5,865 nt of DNA, taken from Limiplasma sp031556335 (GTDB lineage Bacteria; Bacillota; Clostridia; Christensenellales; Aristaeellaceae). Below the pieces are notes generated by a model. It searched no databases. It was not told the origin of the DNA and saw only the letters and a list, made by a program, of their open reading frames with translations. Below, piece by piece: positions 5,231-5,865 of this stretch (the stretch's first letter is position 1; each line of letters begins with the position of its first letter). Where the stretch lies: assembly GCA_031556335.1 (NCBI GenBank), contig JAVBTE010000137.1, positions 1 through 5,865 of the forward strand. The letters are read 5' to 3'. The position numbers and the translations under genes were made by a program.

Positions 5231-5776
5231 ATGCCGGTTCCCTCTTCGCCCGGGTCTGGCCCCCGGGGGTCCCTGCGGCGTTTTGATACGCTTTCCCTTA
5301 CCCTGTGCGGCATGCTTGCCGCGCTGGTTTTTGTGGCCACCTATTTCATCAAGCTGCCCGTGCCCATGACCAGCGGCTATGTGCACCTGGGCGACGGCCT
5401 GATTTTGCTGGGCGCGTCGCTTCTTGGCTGGATGGCCGTGCCCGCTGCGGCGGTGGGCAGCCTGCTGGCCGACCTGCTTCTTGGTTATGCCCCCTACGCC
5501 CTGCCCACGCTGGTCATCAAAGGCTGCGTGGCGGCGGTGGCGGTGCTGGCGGCCCGGCAAACGCGGCTGCCCTGGCGAACGCTTTTGCTGCTGGCCGCCG
5601 AGGGCGCCATGGTGGCCGGATATTTCCTTGCGGAGTGGCTGCTGCTGGGCTACGGCGCGGCGGGGGCCTGGGCCAACGTGCCTGGCAACGCCGTTCAGGG
5701 CGTCAGCGGCGTTCTGATTGCGCTGGCCCTGTTGCCGGCGGTACGGCGGGCGAGGCTGGGGGGACGGGGGCAGTAA
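5231..5776 (+). CDS. ECF transporter S component (substrate-binding membrane protein)
   Basis: A 181-residue integral membrane protein resembling the ECF-type S components of the riboflavin-type/DUF1393 group (PF07155-like). These capture a vitamin or vitamin-like substrate and are driven by a shared ECF module (EcfA, EcfA', EcfT). About six hydrophobic segments are visible, roughly at 21-40, 55-67, 69-86, 90-108, 116-138 and 150-170. Landmarks are TYFIKLPVP (37-45), GYVHLGDG (49-56), GSLLADLLLGY (76-86), LPTLVIKG (91-98) and NVPGNAVQG (149-157). The ATG at 5231 has AGAAGG 8 nt upstream. No energising genes are in the window, so it should use a module encoded elsewhere. Substrate is not predictable from what is seen, and no vitamin riboswitch precedes the gene. 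The TAA is followed after 2 nt by a three-hairpin module. Confidence 0.88.
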   Translation: MPVPSSPGSGPRGSLRRFDTLSLTLCGMLAALVFVATYFIKLPVPMTSGYVHLGDGLILLGASLLGWMAVPAAAVGSLLADLLLGYAPYALPTLVIKGCVAAVAVLAARQTRLPWRTLLLLAAEGAMVAGYFLAEWLLLGYGAAGAWANVPGNAVQGVSGVLIALALLPAVRRARLGGRGQ

Positions 5777-5778
5777 CA

Positions 5779-5850
5779 CTGGGGCTCCGCCCCAGACCCC
5801 GCCAGGGCTATGCCCTGGACCCCTCACGTGACCGCGTTTCACGCGGTCAC
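5779..5850 (+). repeat. Three-hairpin module, copy 3
   Basis: Stem 1 is CTGGGGC/GCCCCAG with loop TCC (5779-5795). Stem 2 is CCAGGGC/GCCCTGG with loop TAT (5802-5818). Stem 3 is GTGACCGCG/CGCGGTCAC with a 5-nt loop (5828-5850). The joints ACCCCGCC and ACCCC equal those of copy 2. It starts 2 nt after the S-component stop codon in the sense direction. No T-tract follows stem 3 within the window, so a classical intrinsic terminator is not supported, although a 3' UTR role is likely. Confidence 0.7.
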
Positions 5851-5865
5851 AAAATAGCGCAGGGA

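Noticed and set aside
4121..5842. A 573-codon open frame on the - strand, antisense to the DUF1858, ferritin-like and S-component genes
   Set aside because: Its translation is low-complexity, rich in Arg, Gly, His, Gln and Pro, with no recognisable domain. It runs opposite three genes with clear family signatures and through the direct repeats and promoters. It is a by-product of high GC content.

Overview
The window looks like GC-rich chromosomal DNA from a member of the Clostridia (Bacillota), probably a gut-type Oscillospiraceae-like or related lineage. The evidence is AGGAGG-type ribosome binding sites, three TTGACA-N17 sigma-A promoters, a DUF1858 protein, a diiron ferritin-like protein, an ECF transporter S component, and a secreted SH3/peptidoglycan-binding protein of clostridial style. 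The assignment comes from gene content and signals read by eye; no search was run.

Layout. Positions 1-422 hold no confident gene. They contain a very G-rich tract (62-96), a three-hairpin module on the + strand (100-176), a terminator-like hairpin (211-240), and a second module on the - strand (270-412) that lies just after the stop of the large - strand gene. That gene (423-2813, -) encodes a secreted 796-residue modular wall protein with its own promoter (2912-2940). Next comes a threonine aldolase family PLP enzyme (3027-4058, -). A back-to-back promoter region (4096-4192) then separates it from a + strand group: a DUF1858 CxxC protein (4392-4598), a ferritin-like diiron protein (4709-5185) and an ECF S component (5231-5776). 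A third copy of the hairpin module (5779-5850) begins 2 nt after the last stop. The leader of the + strand group contains a perfect 68-nt direct repeat, and each copy ends in a Shine-Dalgarno-like sequence.

How the parts relate. The three + strand genes have no visible terminator between them and may be one transcript. The DUF1858 and ferritin-like genes suggest a small redox or iron-related pair, but this is inference. The S component would need an ECF energy-coupling module encoded elsewhere. The SH3 protein acts outside the cell, and the aldolase is cytoplasmic amino acid metabolism.

The most unusual signal is the non-coding three-hairpin module. It occurs three times, directly after stop codons where the gene is visible, with conserved spacers and stems whose sequence changes on both arms together. 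One copy carries 63 extra nucleotides inside its first loop. No complete new defence or mobile system is visible.
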